Assembly: GCF_004327985.1 (NCBI RefSeq)
Contig: NZ_SJDL01000003.1
Location: 124,001 to 188,000, forward strand
DNA length: 64,000 nucleotides
From: Marinobacter halodurans
GTDB lineage: Bacteria; Pseudomonadota; Gammaproteobacteria; Pseudomonadales; Oleiphilaceae
Direction: 5' to 3'
In this document: positions 26,429 through 36,161 of the stretch, one piece after another
How the letters are laid out: every line of letters starts with the position of its first letter
How positions within the stretch are numbered: position 1 is the first letter of the stretch
Program-made: the position numbers and the translations under genes
The notes under the pieces: model-generated
Told to the model about the DNA's origin: nothing
What the model saw: the letters and a program-made list of their open reading frames with translations, nothing else
Database searches by the model: none

Positions 26429-26860
26429 TCAGGTTAGGGGCTTGAGGTAGACGTGTTGGGTCTTGGTCCGTTTGAAGCCCTGATGCTCGTAAAAGGGGTG
26501 TGATGCCAGGCGCGCTTCGTTGGAGCGCACCACGATCTTGCCGAGACCCCGGGCGCGGGCCCAGTCCTCGACGGCGGTTACCAGGGCCGACCCCACGCCT
26601 TTGCGGTGGCTGTCGGTGCCCACGATCAGGCCGACGATTTCCGCCTTCTCGCCGGACTCCAGTAGCAGGCGCCGTTCGGCCGCAATCCAACCCAGAAGCC
26701 CTTCACCCTTACCATCAGCGACCGCAACAAACCGATCCGGTTGTCCCAGCAGGCCGTCGAGCCGGCTGACGATGTCTTCCGTGGATGACGCATACCCCAG
26801 GGCCGTGGCGAGACGGGCAATGTCCGGGGCATCCTGGATCGTGGCCGGGCGAATCAGCAT
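26429..26860 (-). CDS. GNAT family N-acetyltransferase
   Basis: A 143-residue GNAT protein: MLIRPATIQDAPDIARL at the N-terminus and the acetyl-CoA-binding motif A, VGTDSHRKGVGSALV (about residues 83-97), near the middle, ending EHQGFKRTKTQHVYLKPL. The substrate is unknown. It lies 45 nt upstream of the nitroreductase gene on the same strand, so cotranscription is likely. Confidence 0.85.
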   Translation of the reverse strand: MLIRPATIQDAPDIARLATALGYASSTEDIVSRLDGLLGQPDRFVAVADGKGEGLLGWIAAERRLLLESGEKAEIVGLIVGTDSHRKGVGSALVTAVEDWARARGLGKIVVRSNEARLASHPFYEHQGFKRTKTQHVYLKPLT

Positions 26861-26954
26861 GGTGGTCTACCTGTCGGTGGATCGGTACGATTCATCCTGC
26901 CCCATTGCCAGGATGACGGCAAGATGACAGCCCAGCGACGAGGCCCGGTTGACG

Positions 26955-28742
26955 CTAGCTGATGCGGGTCAGCTGGCCGCCTTCGGCGATGTAGAATTGA
27001 TTGCGCCCGTTGTCCTTGGCCTGGTAGAGGGCGTCGTCTGCGCGCTGCAGGATATTCTCGATCGTGTCATCCGGGACCGCCAGGGCGCCGCCGATACTGA
27101 CGGTGATGGCCGGCGTTTCGACAGCGCTTTCTACCGTGCGCCGGATGCGTTCGCCGATGCCCTGCAGATGGTCGCCATCACAGGGGGCGAGCAGCACCAG
27201 GAATTCATCACCGCCCCAGCGAGCGGCGTGATCGTAAGGCCGAATACAGGTGCGCAGGCTGGCGGCGATCTGCCGCAGGACGCCATCACCGACGGCATGC
27301 CCCAGGGTGTCGTTGATGTCCTTGAAGTTGTCGATGTCCAGCCAGACGATGCCGAATGTCCGATGCTCGCGTCGAAAACGCTGGAACTCCTCGGCGAGCA
27401 ATTCGTTCATGCCGCGTCGGTTGAGCAGCTCCGTCAGGTGATCTTTGCGGGCCAGACGGTTCAGGGCGTCGGTGCGCTCGCGGACGGTCTCCTCGAGCTG
27501 GCGGGTGTGCTCACGAATGCTGGAGGCCATGACGTCGAAATGCTGCTCCAGCCGACCCATTTCATCCGAACGAGGCGATGGCTTGCGAGGTGACAGGTCA
27601 CCCAGGCGAACCCGCTCCATGGCGGCTTCCAGGGAGATGATCGGGTCGATGATCTGGCGGCGGATGGCGATGTTGAAGACCAGCAGGGTCAACAACAGGG
27701 CCACAGAGAAGACCCCAAGCATTGGCGCGAAGGTGGCCAGCGGCAGCAGCACATCCAGGTCCAGCAGTGTGATCTCATACCAGCCGATCGACGGCAGGTA
27801 GGTCACGCCCGCCAGGTGGCTTTTGCCGTCGACGGTGACAAAGCCGGTTTCCACCCGATACCCCTGTTCCGGCCCCTCGCGCAGCCGGTCCAGCGTCTGG
27901 CGGATCCAGGACCGGTCGGCGGGGCGGTCCAGCAGCAGTTCGATGGTTTTCTTCTGGCCTTCGGGTTTGACGAAGCTGGCGTAGTCGATGTAGCGGCGGT
28001 CCCGATAAAGCTGGATGGCCCCGTTATAGTCCACAAAAAGGGTGTTGATGCCCGGCTGCTCCAGGTCCACGATGTTCTGCAGGAAGGGCTCCAGATCCAT
28101 CCCGGTGCCCGCCACGCCGACAATCCGGCCGTCGACTTTCAGCAGGACGTCAATCCACAGCTTGGTGACCCCGAGCGCTTCGTCCGGGTTGACGTTGAGG
28201 TGGAAGTCACGGCGTTGTTCAATCAGTTGGTAGAACCAGGCATCGGCCGGCTTGTTGGGATCGAGGTGGTAGCGCAGTTGTTTGCCGGCGAACCCGTTGG
28301 CGGCATTGTTGTAGAAATAGGCGCCGCTGTCCTTGAGGGCGAGGAAGTAGTTGTGGTCGGCAAAATTGTGGCGGAAGCGCTCCATCTCCTCAATGGCGGC
28401 CGCCTTGAGGGTGGCGTTTCCGGGCTGGCGGGCCCAACGCTGGATAACGTCGGAGTCCGACATCTGCTGTGCCAGACCCACTTCGCGCTCGATATTCTGC
28501 AGCAGGCGGGCACTGTCATAGCGCACCTGGATCTCGGCGATATTGGCGCCCCAGCGTTCGATGATGCGCTCGGCAATACGCTCGAAGACGACCCATGACG
28601 CCAGCGACGAGGCCACGATCAGTGCCGAGGCAAGCAGCAGGAAACGGCTCTTGAGGTTCAAAGTCCTTAAATCTCTCTGAAGGGAGGCTGGGCTGCGACG
28701 GTGGAAAGACCGGCCCCTGATCAATCCCTGAACCGCCATCAT
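26955..28742 (-). CDS. diguanylate cyclase with periplasmic Cache sensor and HAMP
   Basis: A 595-residue inner-membrane protein. A first membrane helix (about residues 33-52) is followed by a large periplasmic double-Cache region (about 60-330), a second membrane helix (about 340-360), a HAMP domain, a coiled coil and a GGDEF domain (about 430-590). The active-site motif is intact (GGDEF, 27201-27215 on the minus strand). It is preceded by the inhibitory I-site RPYD five residues upstream, so the enzyme should make c-di-GMP and be product-inhibited. The Cache domain suggests sensing of a small periplasmic ligand. The start is one of two adjacent ATG codons (28742 or 28739). It stands alone, divergent from the M14 gene. 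Confidence 0.92.
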   Translation of the reverse strand: MMAVQGLIRGRSFHRRSPASLQRDLRTLNLKSRFLLLASALIVASSLASWVVFERIAERIIERWGANIAEIQVRYDSARLLQNIEREVGLAQQMSDSDVIQRWARQPGNATLKAAAIEEMERFRHNFADHNYFLALKDSGAYFYNNAANGFAGKQLRYHLDPNKPADAWFYQLIEQRRDFHLNVNPDEALGVTKLWIDVLLKVDGRIVGVAGTGMDLEPFLQNIVDLEQPGINTLFVDYNGAIQLYRDRRYIDYASFVKPEGQKKTIELLLDRPADRSWIRQTLDRLREGPEQGYRVETGFVTVDGKSHLAGVTYLPSIGWYEITLLDLDVLLPLATFAPMLGVFSVALLLTLLVFNIAIRRQIIDPIISLEAAMERVRLGDLSPRKPSPRSDEMGRLEQHFDVMASSIREHTRQLEETVRERTDALNRLARKDHLTELLNRRGMNELLAEEFQRFRREHRTFGIVWLDIDNFKDINDTLGHAVGDGVLRQIAASLRTCIRPYDHAARWGGDEFLVLLAPCDGDHLQGIGERIRRTVESAVETPAITVSIGGALAVPDDTIENILQRADDALYQAKDNGRNQFYIAEGGQLTRIS

Positions 28743-28856
28743 AAGTTAAGTTAGCAAACGATGACCACAGGTGGCGGCCTTTTCCGGTGTGATGTCATCG
28801 GGTTGTAGCAATTCGCCGCTAGACTCGGACCGTCGTTTACAGACCGGGAGTCCGCC

Positions 28857-29957
28857 ATGACGGAGCTGCGGGATCTCACGCCCCACGTCGCCATCCCCCT
28901 GGAACAATCCACCCGCGATCGCCGTCAGCGGCGGCTGCTGCGGGACTACCTGCCCGAACTGGTGGGCCTGGAGCGCATGCTGGCCGAGGCACCGGTACAG
29001 GTGGAAACCCGCGTGCTGGAACGGGTTGCCCTCAAATCGGTCACCGTTCCGATCTACCGTGTGGACATCGGAGCCCAGTCGACGGAAGCGCCCGCCCTGC
29101 TGCTGGTCGGTGGGGTGCACGGCCTGGAACGGATCGGTGCCCAGGTGATCATGGCCTGGCTGCAGAGCCTGCTGAATCGTCTGCGCTGGGACCAGGAGTT
29201 GCAGAACCTGCTGTCCCGTATCCGCATCACGCTGCTGCCGATCCTCAACCCCGGCGGCATGTTCCTCAACCAGCGCAGCAACCCCAACGGGGTGGACCTG
29301 ATGCGCAACGCGCCGATCGAGGCCCAGGGAGGCAGTGCCTTCCTGCTCGGTGGCCAGCGCCTGTCACGCCGACTGCCGTGGTACACCGGTACGCCGGAAA
29401 AGGGGATGGAGGCGGAGAACCTGGCGCTGGAACGCGTCATCCAGGATCTTCTGCCCGGCCGGCCCTTCAGCCTGGCGCTGGATTGTCATTCCGGGTTCGG
29501 CTGGCAGGACCAGATCTGGTTCCCCTACGCCTACCGGCGCCGTCCCATGCGCAAGATCGCGTCGGTGATGGCGCTGAAGCTGCTCTGGGAGCAGGCTTAT
29601 CCCAACCACACCTATGTTTTTGAGCCGCAGTCGCGCCATTACCTGACCCATGGCGACCTCTGGGACTACTTCTACAAGCAGATGAACCGGACGGAGTCCG
29701 GCGGCTTCATCCCGCTGACGCTGGAAATGGGCTCCTGGCGGTGGATCCGCAAGCGCCCGCGCCAGCTCCTGCGCCTGGAAGGGCTGTTCAACCCCATGGT
29801 GCCCCATCGTCATCAACGGGTCTTGCGCTCCCATCTCAACTTCCTCGACTTCCTGATGCGGGCGACGGCGAACCACAAAAACTGGTTGCCAGGGTCCGAG
29901 CAGGAGCCCATGCTCAGGGAAGCGGCGATCATGCACTGGTATCGCGAATCGGGCTGA
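28857..29957 (+). CDS. M14-like zinc carboxypeptidase family protein
   Basis: A 366-residue protein with the M14 metal site: GGVHGLE (HxxE, about residues 83-89) and the later His in ALDCHSGFGWQ (about 205). The probable catalytic glutamate is in LTLEMGSWRW (about 290). There is no signal peptide, so it would act in the cytoplasm, possibly in peptide or murein-peptide turnover. The next gene, an alpha/beta hydrolase, starts 8 nt after its stop, so the two are almost certainly cotranscribed and may act on one substrate class. The ATG at 28857 is supported by GGGAG upstream. Confidence 0.82.
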   Translation: MTELRDLTPHVAIPLEQSTRDRRQRRLLRDYLPELVGLERMLAEAPVQVETRVLERVALKSVTVPIYRVDIGAQSTEAPALLLVGGVHGLERIGAQVIMAWLQSLLNRLRWDQELQNLLSRIRITLLPILNPGGMFLNQRSNPNGVDLMRNAPIEAQGGSAFLLGGQRLSRRLPWYTGTPEKGMEAENLALERVIQDLLPGRPFSLALDCHSGFGWQDQIWFPYAYRRRPMRKIASVMALKLLWEQAYPNHTYVFEPQSRHYLTHGDLWDYFYKQMNRTESGGFIPLTLEMGSWRWIRKRPRQLLRLEGLFNPMVPHRHQRVLRSHLNFLDFLMRATANHKNWLPGSEQEPMLREAAIMHWYRESG

Positions 29958-29965
29958 GAGGTCAT

Positions 29966-30751
29966 ATGCACTGGATTTTGTTGCGGGGCCTGACACGTGA
30001 GCAGGCGCACTGGGGTGTAATGCTCCAGCGACTGCGGGAGGCGTTTCCCGGGCACGATTTCCACCCGGTGGACCTGCCCGGTACGGGTACCCACTACCGG
30101 GAGGCAAGTCCGGCGGCGATCCCCGCAATTCGCGAGGCCATCCAGCGCCAGTGCCAGCACATCCCTGCGCCGCTGGGGCTGATCGCGCTATCCATGGGCG
30201 GCATGGTGGCCCTGGATTGGGCCCAGCATGTCCGTGCCGGTGCCATCCAGCACCTGGTCCTGATCAACACCAGCAGCGGATTCAACCGGCCCTGGCACCG
30301 GTTGCGTCCGAAAACCTGGCCCACCCTGATGCGCCTGCTGACGCTGCGCGACCTGCGTGAGCGCGAAGCCCAGATCCTGGCACTCAGTTCCAACCGACAG
30401 TTGAACCCCGCCACCGTCCAGCGGTGGTACAGCATCCAGGCGCAGCGCCCGGTCAGCGCACGAAACGCCGCCCGTCAGCTTTGGGCGGCAGCCCGGTTCC
30501 GGCCCGCCGAGGAGCGACCATTACCCGATGCCCTGGTGCTGGCCAGCCGGGACGACCGGATTGTTGACTGGTATTGCAGTGAACGCCTGGCCGAGCGCTG
30601 GCAGTGGACCCTGCGTCTGCACCCGGATGCGGGTCATGACCTGCCACTGGATGATCCGGACTGGGTGATCGCAGAGATCAAGGCTTACCTGGAAGCCCGG
30701 GGCGTACCGCTTGACGCCCCGGCGCCCCCGAGGCAATCTCTGGGCGCATAG
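29966..30751 (+). CDS. alpha/beta hydrolase
   Basis: A 261-residue alpha/beta-hydrolase fold protein. The nucleophile is the Ser of IALSMGGMVALDWA (about residue 75); the acid is probably in LASRDDRIVDW and the His in HPDAGHDLPLDDPDW. It is cotranscribed with the M14-like gene upstream. The substrate is unknown; a BioH- or esterase-like role is possible. The ATG at 29966 gives the conserved start MHWILLRGLTRE; the open frame further upstream overlaps the M14 gene and is not used. Confidence 0.82.
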   Translation: MHWILLRGLTREQAHWGVMLQRLREAFPGHDFHPVDLPGTGTHYREASPAAIPAIREAIQRQCQHIPAPLGLIALSMGGMVALDWAQHVRAGAIQHLVLINTSSGFNRPWHRLRPKTWPTLMRLLTLRDLREREAQILALSSNRQLNPATVQRWYSIQAQRPVSARNAARQLWAAARFRPAEERPLPDALVLASRDDRIVDWYCSERLAERWQWTLRLHPDAGHDLPLDDPDWVIAEIKAYLEARGVPLDAPAPPRQSLGA

Positions 30752-30844
30752 TTGGTTTCGCAGAAAGCTGTTTTGCACGGCAAAACAGCTTGCAACCCAT
30801 AACCCAACAACAAGAATCCACCCAGTCGACAGACAGGAGTCCCC

Positions 30845-31462
30845 ATGAAGATTTTCGAAACCAAGACGGCCCCGAACCCGCGTCGGGTCCGCATGTTCCT
30901 GGCCGAGAAAGGCCTGCTGGATGAGGTCGAGTTCGTCCAGGTCGATATCCAGAAAGGCGAGAACCTGACGCCGGAATACGCGGCCATGAATCCGATGAAG
31001 AAAGTACCGGTGCTGCAGTTGGACGATGGCACCAGCGTGGCCGAAACCATGGCCATCTGCCGTTACTTCGAGGAACTCCATCCGGATACCACGCCGCTGC
31101 TGGGCGAGGGCGCCTTGGGGAAAGCGCATGTGGAACAGTGGCTGCGCTGGATTGAGTTTTTCTTCTTCCTGCCCACCGGCATGTGCTTCCAGCACACCAG
31201 CGGTTACTTCAAGGACCGCATGAACCCGATCAAGGAATGGGGCGAAGAGTGTGGCAAGAACGTCGAGAAATTCTTCCACTTCCTCAACAAGCACCTGGAA
31301 GGCCGCGAATACATCTGCGGCGACACCTTCACCGCCGCCGACATCAACGCCTTCACCACGATCGATTTCAATAAAGTGAACGATATCCGGATCAAGCCGG
31401 AGCAGACGCACCTGCAGGCGTGGTACGACCGGATCAAGGCGCGGCCTTCGGCGAAGGTTTGA
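30845..31462 (+). CDS. glutathione S-transferase family protein
   Basis: A 205-residue GST: thioredoxin-like N-domain (MKIFETKTAPNPRRVRMFLAEKGL, with KKVPVLQLDDGTSVAET at about residues 56-72 forming the glutathione site) and an all-helical C-domain with GREYICGDTFTAADINAF near 150-170. The catalytic residue and substrate are not determinable from the sequence. A ribosome site (AGGAG) precedes the ATG at 30845. A stem-loop follows the gene. Confidence 0.9.
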   Translation: MKIFETKTAPNPRRVRMFLAEKGLLDEVEFVQVDIQKGENLTPEYAAMNPMKKVPVLQLDDGTSVAETMAICRYFEELHPDTTPLLGEGALGKAHVEQWLRWIEFFFFLPTGMCFQHTSGYFKDRMNPIKEWGEECGKNVEKFFHFLNKHLEGREYICGDTFTAADINAFTTIDFNKVNDIRIKPEQTHLQAWYDRIKARPSAKV

Positions 31463-31473
31463 CGTGGTCAATG

Positions 31474-31504
31474 CCCCCTGACTGCGTGGCCTGCCGTCAG
31501 GGGG
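31474..31504 (+). terminator. stem-loop after the GST gene
   Basis: CCCCCTGAC (31474-31482) pairs with GTCAGGGGG (31496-31504) across a 13-nt loop. It lies 12 nt past the stop codon. The following bases TGTTATCT are only mildly T-rich. Confidence 0.5.
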
Positions 31505-31933
31505 TGTTATCTGGCCGTCTCTTCTATTTTCCGACCCAGGCACGTCGAGCAATCTTGGTTATTAGTGAGCGTTGACTGGCTCTGGATCAAACACAAGCCG
31601 GAGCCAGGAATAATCAGGGCAGGGGCTTAGATCGGTACACTCCGACCGGATTAGGTGGCCATGGATGGCCCTCTAAGACGGCGCAGGGCCCTGCCGCTGC
31701 CCCGCTTCCGCCCCCGAGAATCCAGTCTAATAAAAGCCAGGGTCCAAACAGTGCAGTAGGGAAACCGGGCCCCAGCCAGAAGCCCCGGACACCCTCCGCT
31801 TCCGCCGCCTCCGAGGGTCATCCCTGACCGCCGGATGCGGCGCGGGACGTCCTGTCCCGCTGCGGAAGCGGAGGGTGACCAGGGCTTCGGTCCAGCCTCG
31901 CGATGCCGCTGGAAAGGACTGGGGGAGAGGAAG
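31505..31933. other. gene-free region between GST and trpC
   Basis: About 430 nt with no supportable gene between convergent transcription units. It contains a strong palindromic element (31775-31892) and otherwise nothing that I can identify. Confidence 0.55.
31775..31892. repeat. 118-bp palindromic element
   Basis: Core arms CACCCTCCGCTTCCGC (31790-31805) and its perfect reverse complement (31862-31877). They are extended outward by GAAGCCC (31779-31785) pairing with GGGCTTC (31882-31888). The loop contains a second hairpin, GCGGGAC / GTCCCGC. It lies just beyond the 3' end of the trp operon and may act as a barrier to convergent transcription or be a dispersed repeat. Confidence 0.75.
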
Positions 31934-32740
31934 TTAGAAGAACAGTTCCTGCAGTTTTGCACCCGGATCCGGTGCGCGCATGAAGGATTCGCCGACCAGG
32001 AAGCCGTAGATGCCGTTGTCGGTCATCGCCGTGACATCGTCCCGGGTCAGGATGCCGCTCTCGGTGATGGTCAGGCGCTCGTCCGGGATGCGCTTGTGCA
32101 GTTCGAAGGTGGTGTCCAGTGACACCTCGAACGTATGCAGGTCGCGGTTGTTGATGCCCACCAGCGGCGTGTCCAGCGTCAGCGCGTCGTCCAGTTCCTC
32201 GCCGTTGTGGACTTCCACCAGCACATCCAGGCCGATTTCGCCGGCGATGCCCGCCAGTTCCTGCATCTGGTCCTTGGTCAGGCAGGCTGCGATCAGCAGG
32301 ATGCAGTCGGCTTCGATCATCCGGCTTTCATAGATCTGGTAGGGCGCAACCATGAAATCCTTGCGGATGACGGGCAAGCTGCAGGCCTGACGTGCCTGGG
32401 CCAGGTAATCCTCGTGACCCTGGAAGAAATCGTGATCGGTCAGCACCGACAGGCAGGCTGCGCCGCCCGCCTCGTAGCTTTCGGCAATGGCGGCCGGCTC
32501 GAACGGGTCGCGAATCACGCCTTTGCTGGGTGATGCTTTTTTCACTTCCGCGATGACGGCTGGGGACGACTTCTCGATCCGCGCGCGAAGAGCGTTGGCA
32601 AAACCCCGCGCTGCCGACTTGTCGGCGGCCCGGGCGCGCACGTCGGCCAGCGGTTGGCGCCGCTGGCGGTGGTCGATTTCCTCCCACTTGCGATCAACGA
32701 TGCGGCGCAGGATAGTCGGGGTGCGGTCGGTATCAGTCAT
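31934..32740 (-). CDS. trpC: indole-3-glycerol-phosphate synthase
   Basis: A 268-residue TIM-barrel enzyme that closes the pyrrole ring in tryptophan synthesis. The family blocks [18 protein letters not shown] (about residues 60-77), [44 protein letters not shown] and TESGI are all present. It is not fused to trpF. It is the last gene of the minus-strand trpEGDC cluster, 24 nt after trpD. Confidence 0.96.
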   Translation of the reverse strand: MTDTDRTPTILRRIVDRKWEEIDHRQRRQPLADVRARAADKSAARGFANALRARIEKSSPAVIAEVKKASPSKGVIRDPFEPAAIAESYEAGGAACLSVLTDHDFFQGHEDYLAQARQACSLPVIRKDFMVAPYQIYESRMIEADCILLIAACLTKDQMQELAGIAGEIGLDVLVEVHNGEELDDALTLDTPLVGINNRDLHTFEVSLDTTFELHKRIPDERLTITESGILTRDDVTAMTDNGIYGFLVGESFMRAPDPGAKLQELFF

Positions 32741-32764
32741 CGGTCAATCCTGTGCAAATCGGTC

Positions 32765-33793
32765 TCAGAAACAGTGGGAGAAGTCGGACAGTTCGGTCAT
32801 CTTGCCCTTGGCCAGGCCGCTGCCGATGGCATCCAGGGCCAGTTCGACGCCTTCCTGCATGGTTTTGGCAATGCCCGAGACGTAAATGGCCGCACCGGCG
32901 TTCAGGGCAATCAGGTCCCTTGCCTTGTCGGCATTTTCGCTGTGGCCGATGCCAAAGGCGGCATTGATCAGCTCCAGCGACTCTTCCGAGCTTTCCACGG
33001 ACAGGCCCAACAGGCTCTGGCTCTTGAGGCCGAAGTCTTCCGGCGAGATGTCGTACTCGGTGATCTCGCCGTTCTTCAGTTCGGCCACATGGGTCTTGTT
33101 GGCCAGGCTGATCTCGTCCAGGCCGTCCTTGGAATGGACCACCATGATGTGCTCGCTGCCCAGGCGATTGAGCACTTCGGCCATCGGCCGGCACAGGCGT
33201 TCGGTAAACACGCCGATCACCTGGCGTTTGACGCCGGCCGGGTTGGTCATTGGGCCGAGGATGTTGAACATCGTCCGCATGCCCAGTTCCTTGCGCGGGC
33301 CCACGGCGTGGCGCATGGCGCTGTGGTGGGCAGGCGCGAACATGAAGCCGACGCCGATCTGTTCAATGCACCGACCAACCTGTTCCGGCGTCATTTCCAG
33401 GTTGATGCCCGCCTTTTCCAGCAGATCGGCGCTCCCGCTGCGGGAGGACACTGCCCGGCCCCCGTGTTTGGCGACCGTGCCGCCCGCTGCCGCGACCACA
33501 AAAGCCGCGGCAGACGATACGTTGAACAGGTTGGCGCCATCGCCGCCGGTGCCGACGATATCCACCAGATAGTCGGCGTTGATGGTGACCTTGGTGGCCA
33601 GTTCGCGCATGACTTCGGTGGCGCCGGTGATCTCGTCGATGGTTTCGCTCTTCATGCGCAGACCCATCATCAGGGCGCCGATCTGGGCATCCGTGGCCTC
33701 GCCATTCATCACGATGCGCATCACCGATTTCATTTCCTCGGTGCTCAGGTCCAGGTTCTCGACGATGCGGTTCAGTGCAGCTTTGATATCCAT
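32765..33793 (-). CDS. trpD: anthranilate phosphoribosyltransferase
   Basis: A 342-residue enzyme transferring phosphoribose from PRPP to anthranilate. Diagnostic motifs are [18 protein letters not shown] (about residues 80-97), the [18 protein letters not shown] segment (about 107-125) and [18 protein letters not shown]. It is a stand-alone TrpD, not fused to TrpG. It lies 27 nt downstream of trpG and 24 nt upstream of trpC. Confidence 0.96.
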   Translation of the reverse strand: MDIKAALNRIVENLDLSTEEMKSVMRIVMNGEATDAQIGALMMGLRMKSETIDEITGATEVMRELATKVTINADYLVDIVGTGGDGANLFNVSSAAAFVVAAAGGTVAKHGGRAVSSRSGSADLLEKAGINLEMTPEQVGRCIEQIGVGFMFAPAHHSAMRHAVGPRKELGMRTMFNILGPMTNPAGVKRQVIGVFTERLCRPMAEVLNRLGSEHIMVVHSKDGLDEISLANKTHVAELKNGEITEYDISPEDFGLKSQSLLGLSVESSEESLELINAAFGIGHSENADKARDLIALNAGAAIYVSGIAKTMQEGVELALDAIGSGLAKGKMTELSDFSHCF

Positions 33794-33820
33794 GGCAGTC
33801 TCTCTCTGGTCCTTATGCGC

Positions 33821-34426
33821 TCAGGCCGCTTTGGTCGGGGCCGTGGACGGGATTCGCAGGAAATTGCGCAGCAACTCGTGCCCCTGCTCGGTCATGATGG
33901 ATTCCGGATGGAACTGGACGCCCTCGATCGGCAGCGTCTTGTGGCGCACGCCCATGATCTCTTCCACCGAGCCATCGCTGTTGCGGGTCCAGGCGGTGAC
34001 TTCCAGGCAGTCCGGCAGGCTGTCCTTGTCGATCACCAGGCTGTGATAGCGCGTGGCCTCCAGCGGGTTATTCAGGCCGCGGAATACGCCGGTATCCGCA
34101 TGGAAAACCGGGGACGTCTTGCCGTGCATCACCTGACCGGCGCGGATGACGTTGCCGCCGTAGACCTGGCCAATGGACTGGTGGCCCAGGCAAATGCCCA
34201 GGATCGGCAGCTTGCCGGCGAAGTGACGGATCGCCTCCATCGAGATGCCCGCCTCGTTCGGCGTACACGGGCCCGGGGAAATGACCAGGCGCTCCGGGTT
34301 CAGCGCCTCGATCTGCCCGACGGTGATCTCGTCGTTGCGGTAAACGTGGACATCCGCACCCAGCTCGGCGAGGTACTGCACCACGTTGTAGGTAAAGGAA
34401 TCGTAGTTGTCGATCATCAATAACAT
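33821..34426 (-). CDS. trpG: anthranilate synthase component II (glutamine amidotransferase)
   Basis: A 201-residue class I amidotransferase supplying ammonia to TrpE; in many relatives it also serves 4-amino-4-deoxychorismate synthase. The nucleophile Cys is in [16 protein letters not shown] (about residue 79) and the His-Glu pair in [13 protein letters not shown] (about 171-173). It starts 10 nt after the trpE stop. Confidence 0.95.
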   Translation of the reverse strand: MLLMIDNYDSFTYNVVQYLAELGADVHVYRNDEITVGQIEALNPERLVISPGPCTPNEAGISMEAIRHFAGKLPILGICLGHQSIGQVYGGNVIRAGQVMHGKTSPVFHADTGVFRGLNNPLEATRYHSLVIDKDSLPDCLEVTAWTRNSDGSVEEIMGVRHKTLPIEGVQFHPESIMTEQGHELLRNFLRIPSTAPTKAA

Positions 34427-34436
34427 GGTGCAGCCC

Positions 34437-35924
34437 TCAGCGGTCGAATTCGTTCAGTGCCATGCCCACCGCGCGGAAAATGGCGCGGCCCTTGTTCATC
34501 GTCTCCTTCCATTCGAGACGGGGCACTGAATCGGCGACGATGCCCGCGCCGGCCTGGATGTGCAGGGTGTCGTCCTTGATGACCGCGGTGCGGATGGCGA
34601 TCGCTGTGTCCATATTACCGTTCCACGACAGGTAGCCGACAGCGCCGCCGTAGACACCGCGCTTTACCGGCTCCAGTTCGTCGATGATCTCCATGGCGCG
34701 GATCTTCGGGGCGCCGCTGAGGGTGCCCGCCGGCAGGGTGGCGCGCAGGACATCGATACAGGAGGTGTCCGGCTTCAGTCGGCCGGTGACGTTGGAGACG
34801 ATGTGCATGACGTGGGAATAGCGTTCCACCGCCATCTTCTCGGTCAGGCGAACGGTGCCGGTTTCCGAGACGCGACCGGCGTCGTTGCGCCCCAGGTCGA
34901 TCAGCATCAGGTGCTCGGCGATCTCCTTGGGATCGGCCACCAGTTCCGCTTCCAGGGCGCGATCCTCCGCCTCGGTGGCGCCGCGCTTGCGGGTGCCGGC
35001 AATCGGACGGACGGTGACCTGCTCGTCTTCGACCCGTGCCAGGATTTCCGGCGAGGACCCGACGATGTGGAAATCCTCCAGATCGAGGAAGTACATGTAC
35101 GGCGACGGGTTCAACACCCGCAGCGAGCGATACAGGTTCAGCGGCGGCGCGGCAAACGGGATCGACATGCGTTGGGAGATGACGGTCTGCATCACGTCGC
35201 CGTCCAGCACGTAGTTCTTGATGGTGTTGACCGCGTCCTTGAAGCGATCCTCGGTGAAACCGGAGACGAAATCCGTCTCGTCGATCTGCGTACCGCGCAG
35301 CGCTTCCGGGGTGACCGGGGCGTCCACGGTGCTGTGGTGGAGCTGATCTTCCAGGGCGTCCAGCCGGGCTTCGGCGTCGGCCAGGGCGTTGGCGTCGTTG
35401 GGATTGACATGGACGATCAGGTGCAGCTTGCCGCGCAGGTTGTCGAACACCACCACTTCATCGGACACCATCAGCAGGATATCCGGCGTGCCCAGCTTGT
35501 CCGGCGGGCAGGTGGCGGCCAGGCGCTTCTCAATGTAGCGCACGGTGTCGTAGCCGAAGTAACCCACCAGACCGCCGTTGAACAGCGGCAGTTCCGGCAG
35601 GTCCGGCGAATTGAAACGCGCCTGGTACTGCTCGACGAATGCCAGCGGATCGTCGCTGGTGGTTTCCTCGATCACCTGGCCGTCGCGGGTAATGGTGATG
35701 TTGTTGCCTTCGACGCGCAGGATCTCGCGGCAGGGCAGGCCGATGATCGAGTAACGGCCCCATTTCTCACCGCCGGTCACGGATTCGAACAGGTAGGTAT
35801 ACGGGCCGGTCGCCAGCTTGATGTAGGTGCTGAGAGGGGTGTCCAGGTCGGCGAGGACTTCGCGTTGGACAGGGATGCGGTTATAGCCGGCCTGGGCCAG
35901 GTCGGCGAATTGTTCGGGCGTCAT
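34437..35924 (-). CDS. trpE: anthranilate synthase component I
   Basis: A 495-residue chorismate-binding enzyme. An N-domain carries the tryptophan feedback site ([19 protein letters not shown], about residues 44-62, corresponding to the LLES motif). The C-terminal catalytic domain has the [16 protein letters not shown] and [16 protein letters not shown] motifs and [15 protein letters not shown]. Allosteric inhibition by Trp is expected from the intact motif. About 110 nt upstream lies a candidate Trp-rich leader peptide with competing hairpins, so attenuation or coupling is likely as well. AGGAAA precedes the ATG at 35924. Confidence 0.96.
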   Translation of the reverse strand: MTPEQFADLAQAGYNRIPVQREVLADLDTPLSTYIKLATGPYTYLFESVTGGEKWGRYSIIGLPCREILRVEGNNITITRDGQVIEETTSDDPLAFVEQYQARFNSPDLPELPLFNGGLVGYFGYDTVRYIEKRLAATCPPDKLGTPDILLMVSDEVVVFDNLRGKLHLIVHVNPNDANALADAEARLDALEDQLHHSTVDAPVTPEALRGTQIDETDFVSGFTEDRFKDAVNTIKNYVLDGDVMQTVISQRMSIPFAAPPLNLYRSLRVLNPSPYMYFLDLEDFHIVGSSPEILARVEDEQVTVRPIAGTRKRGATEAEDRALEAELVADPKEIAEHLMLIDLGRNDAGRVSETGTVRLTEKMAVERYSHVMHIVSNVTGRLKPDTSCIDVLRATLPAGTLSGAPKIRAMEIIDELEPVKRGVYGGAVGYLSWNGNMDTAIAIRTAVIKDDTLHIQAGAGIVADSVPRLEWKETMNKGRAIFRAVGMALNEFDR

Positions 35925-35999
35925 GCTCTGGTTTCCTGAAATCTGATCTGCTCAATTCCCCACCGGATGCCAACACACAGGGCCCCGTGGAGTCGTTCA

Positions 36000-36046
36000 G
36001 GCAAGCGCGGATCGACGTGCGCTTACCGGGCTGACAATCAGCCGGT
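36000..36046 (-). promoter_or_regulatory. two mutually exclusive hairpins after the trpE leader ORF
   Basis: On the minus strand, hairpin A (36025-36046, ACCGGCTGA with TCAGCCCGGT, one bulge) spans the leader stop codon. Hairpin B (36000-36027, GGTAAGCGC with GCGCTTGCC, one G-U) overlaps A by three bases, so both cannot form fully. Neither is followed by a T-run. The arrangement fits leader-peptide control, but the output (termination, Rho entry or trpE translation) is unclear. Confidence 0.45.
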
Positions 36047-36136
36047 GCGCCATCGCCACCATCGAGTTGCGCGTGTGCTGAGCACGTTGCGCGTTTTTGC
36101 AGTCAGTTTCAGTCCCCGCACGGCAGGAAGCTCCAT
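36038..36136 (-). CDS. trpL: candidate trp leader peptide
   Basis: A 32-residue frame from ATG 36136 that ends RWWRWRTG just before its stop, with three Trp codons in four (36050-36061). The ending resembles E. coli TrpL (GWWRTS). An internal GTG at 36083-36085 would give a 15-residue leader, closer to the usual size. No strong ribosome site is visible for either start, which is the main weakness. The frame begins 26 nt after the gph stop and lies 113 nt ahead of trpE. Confidence 0.5.
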   Translation of the reverse strand: MELPAVRGLKLTAKTRNVLSTRATRWWRWRTG

Positions 36137-36161
36137 CAAGAACGTTCAATCTGCGATGAGG

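Noticed and set aside
30721-30844. Extra small gene between the alpha/beta hydrolase and GST
   Set aside because: No frame with a ribosome site and coding character; treated as the GST 5' region.
32654-34423. 589-codon plus-strand frame across trpC-trpD-trpG
   Set aside because: Antisense to three trp genes; the translation is of shadow type with no recognisable motif.
36000-36063. Alternative leader frame MVAMAHRLIV... upstream of trpE
   Set aside because: It contains no Trp codons and no ribosome site; the frame ending RWWRWRTG fits trp control better.
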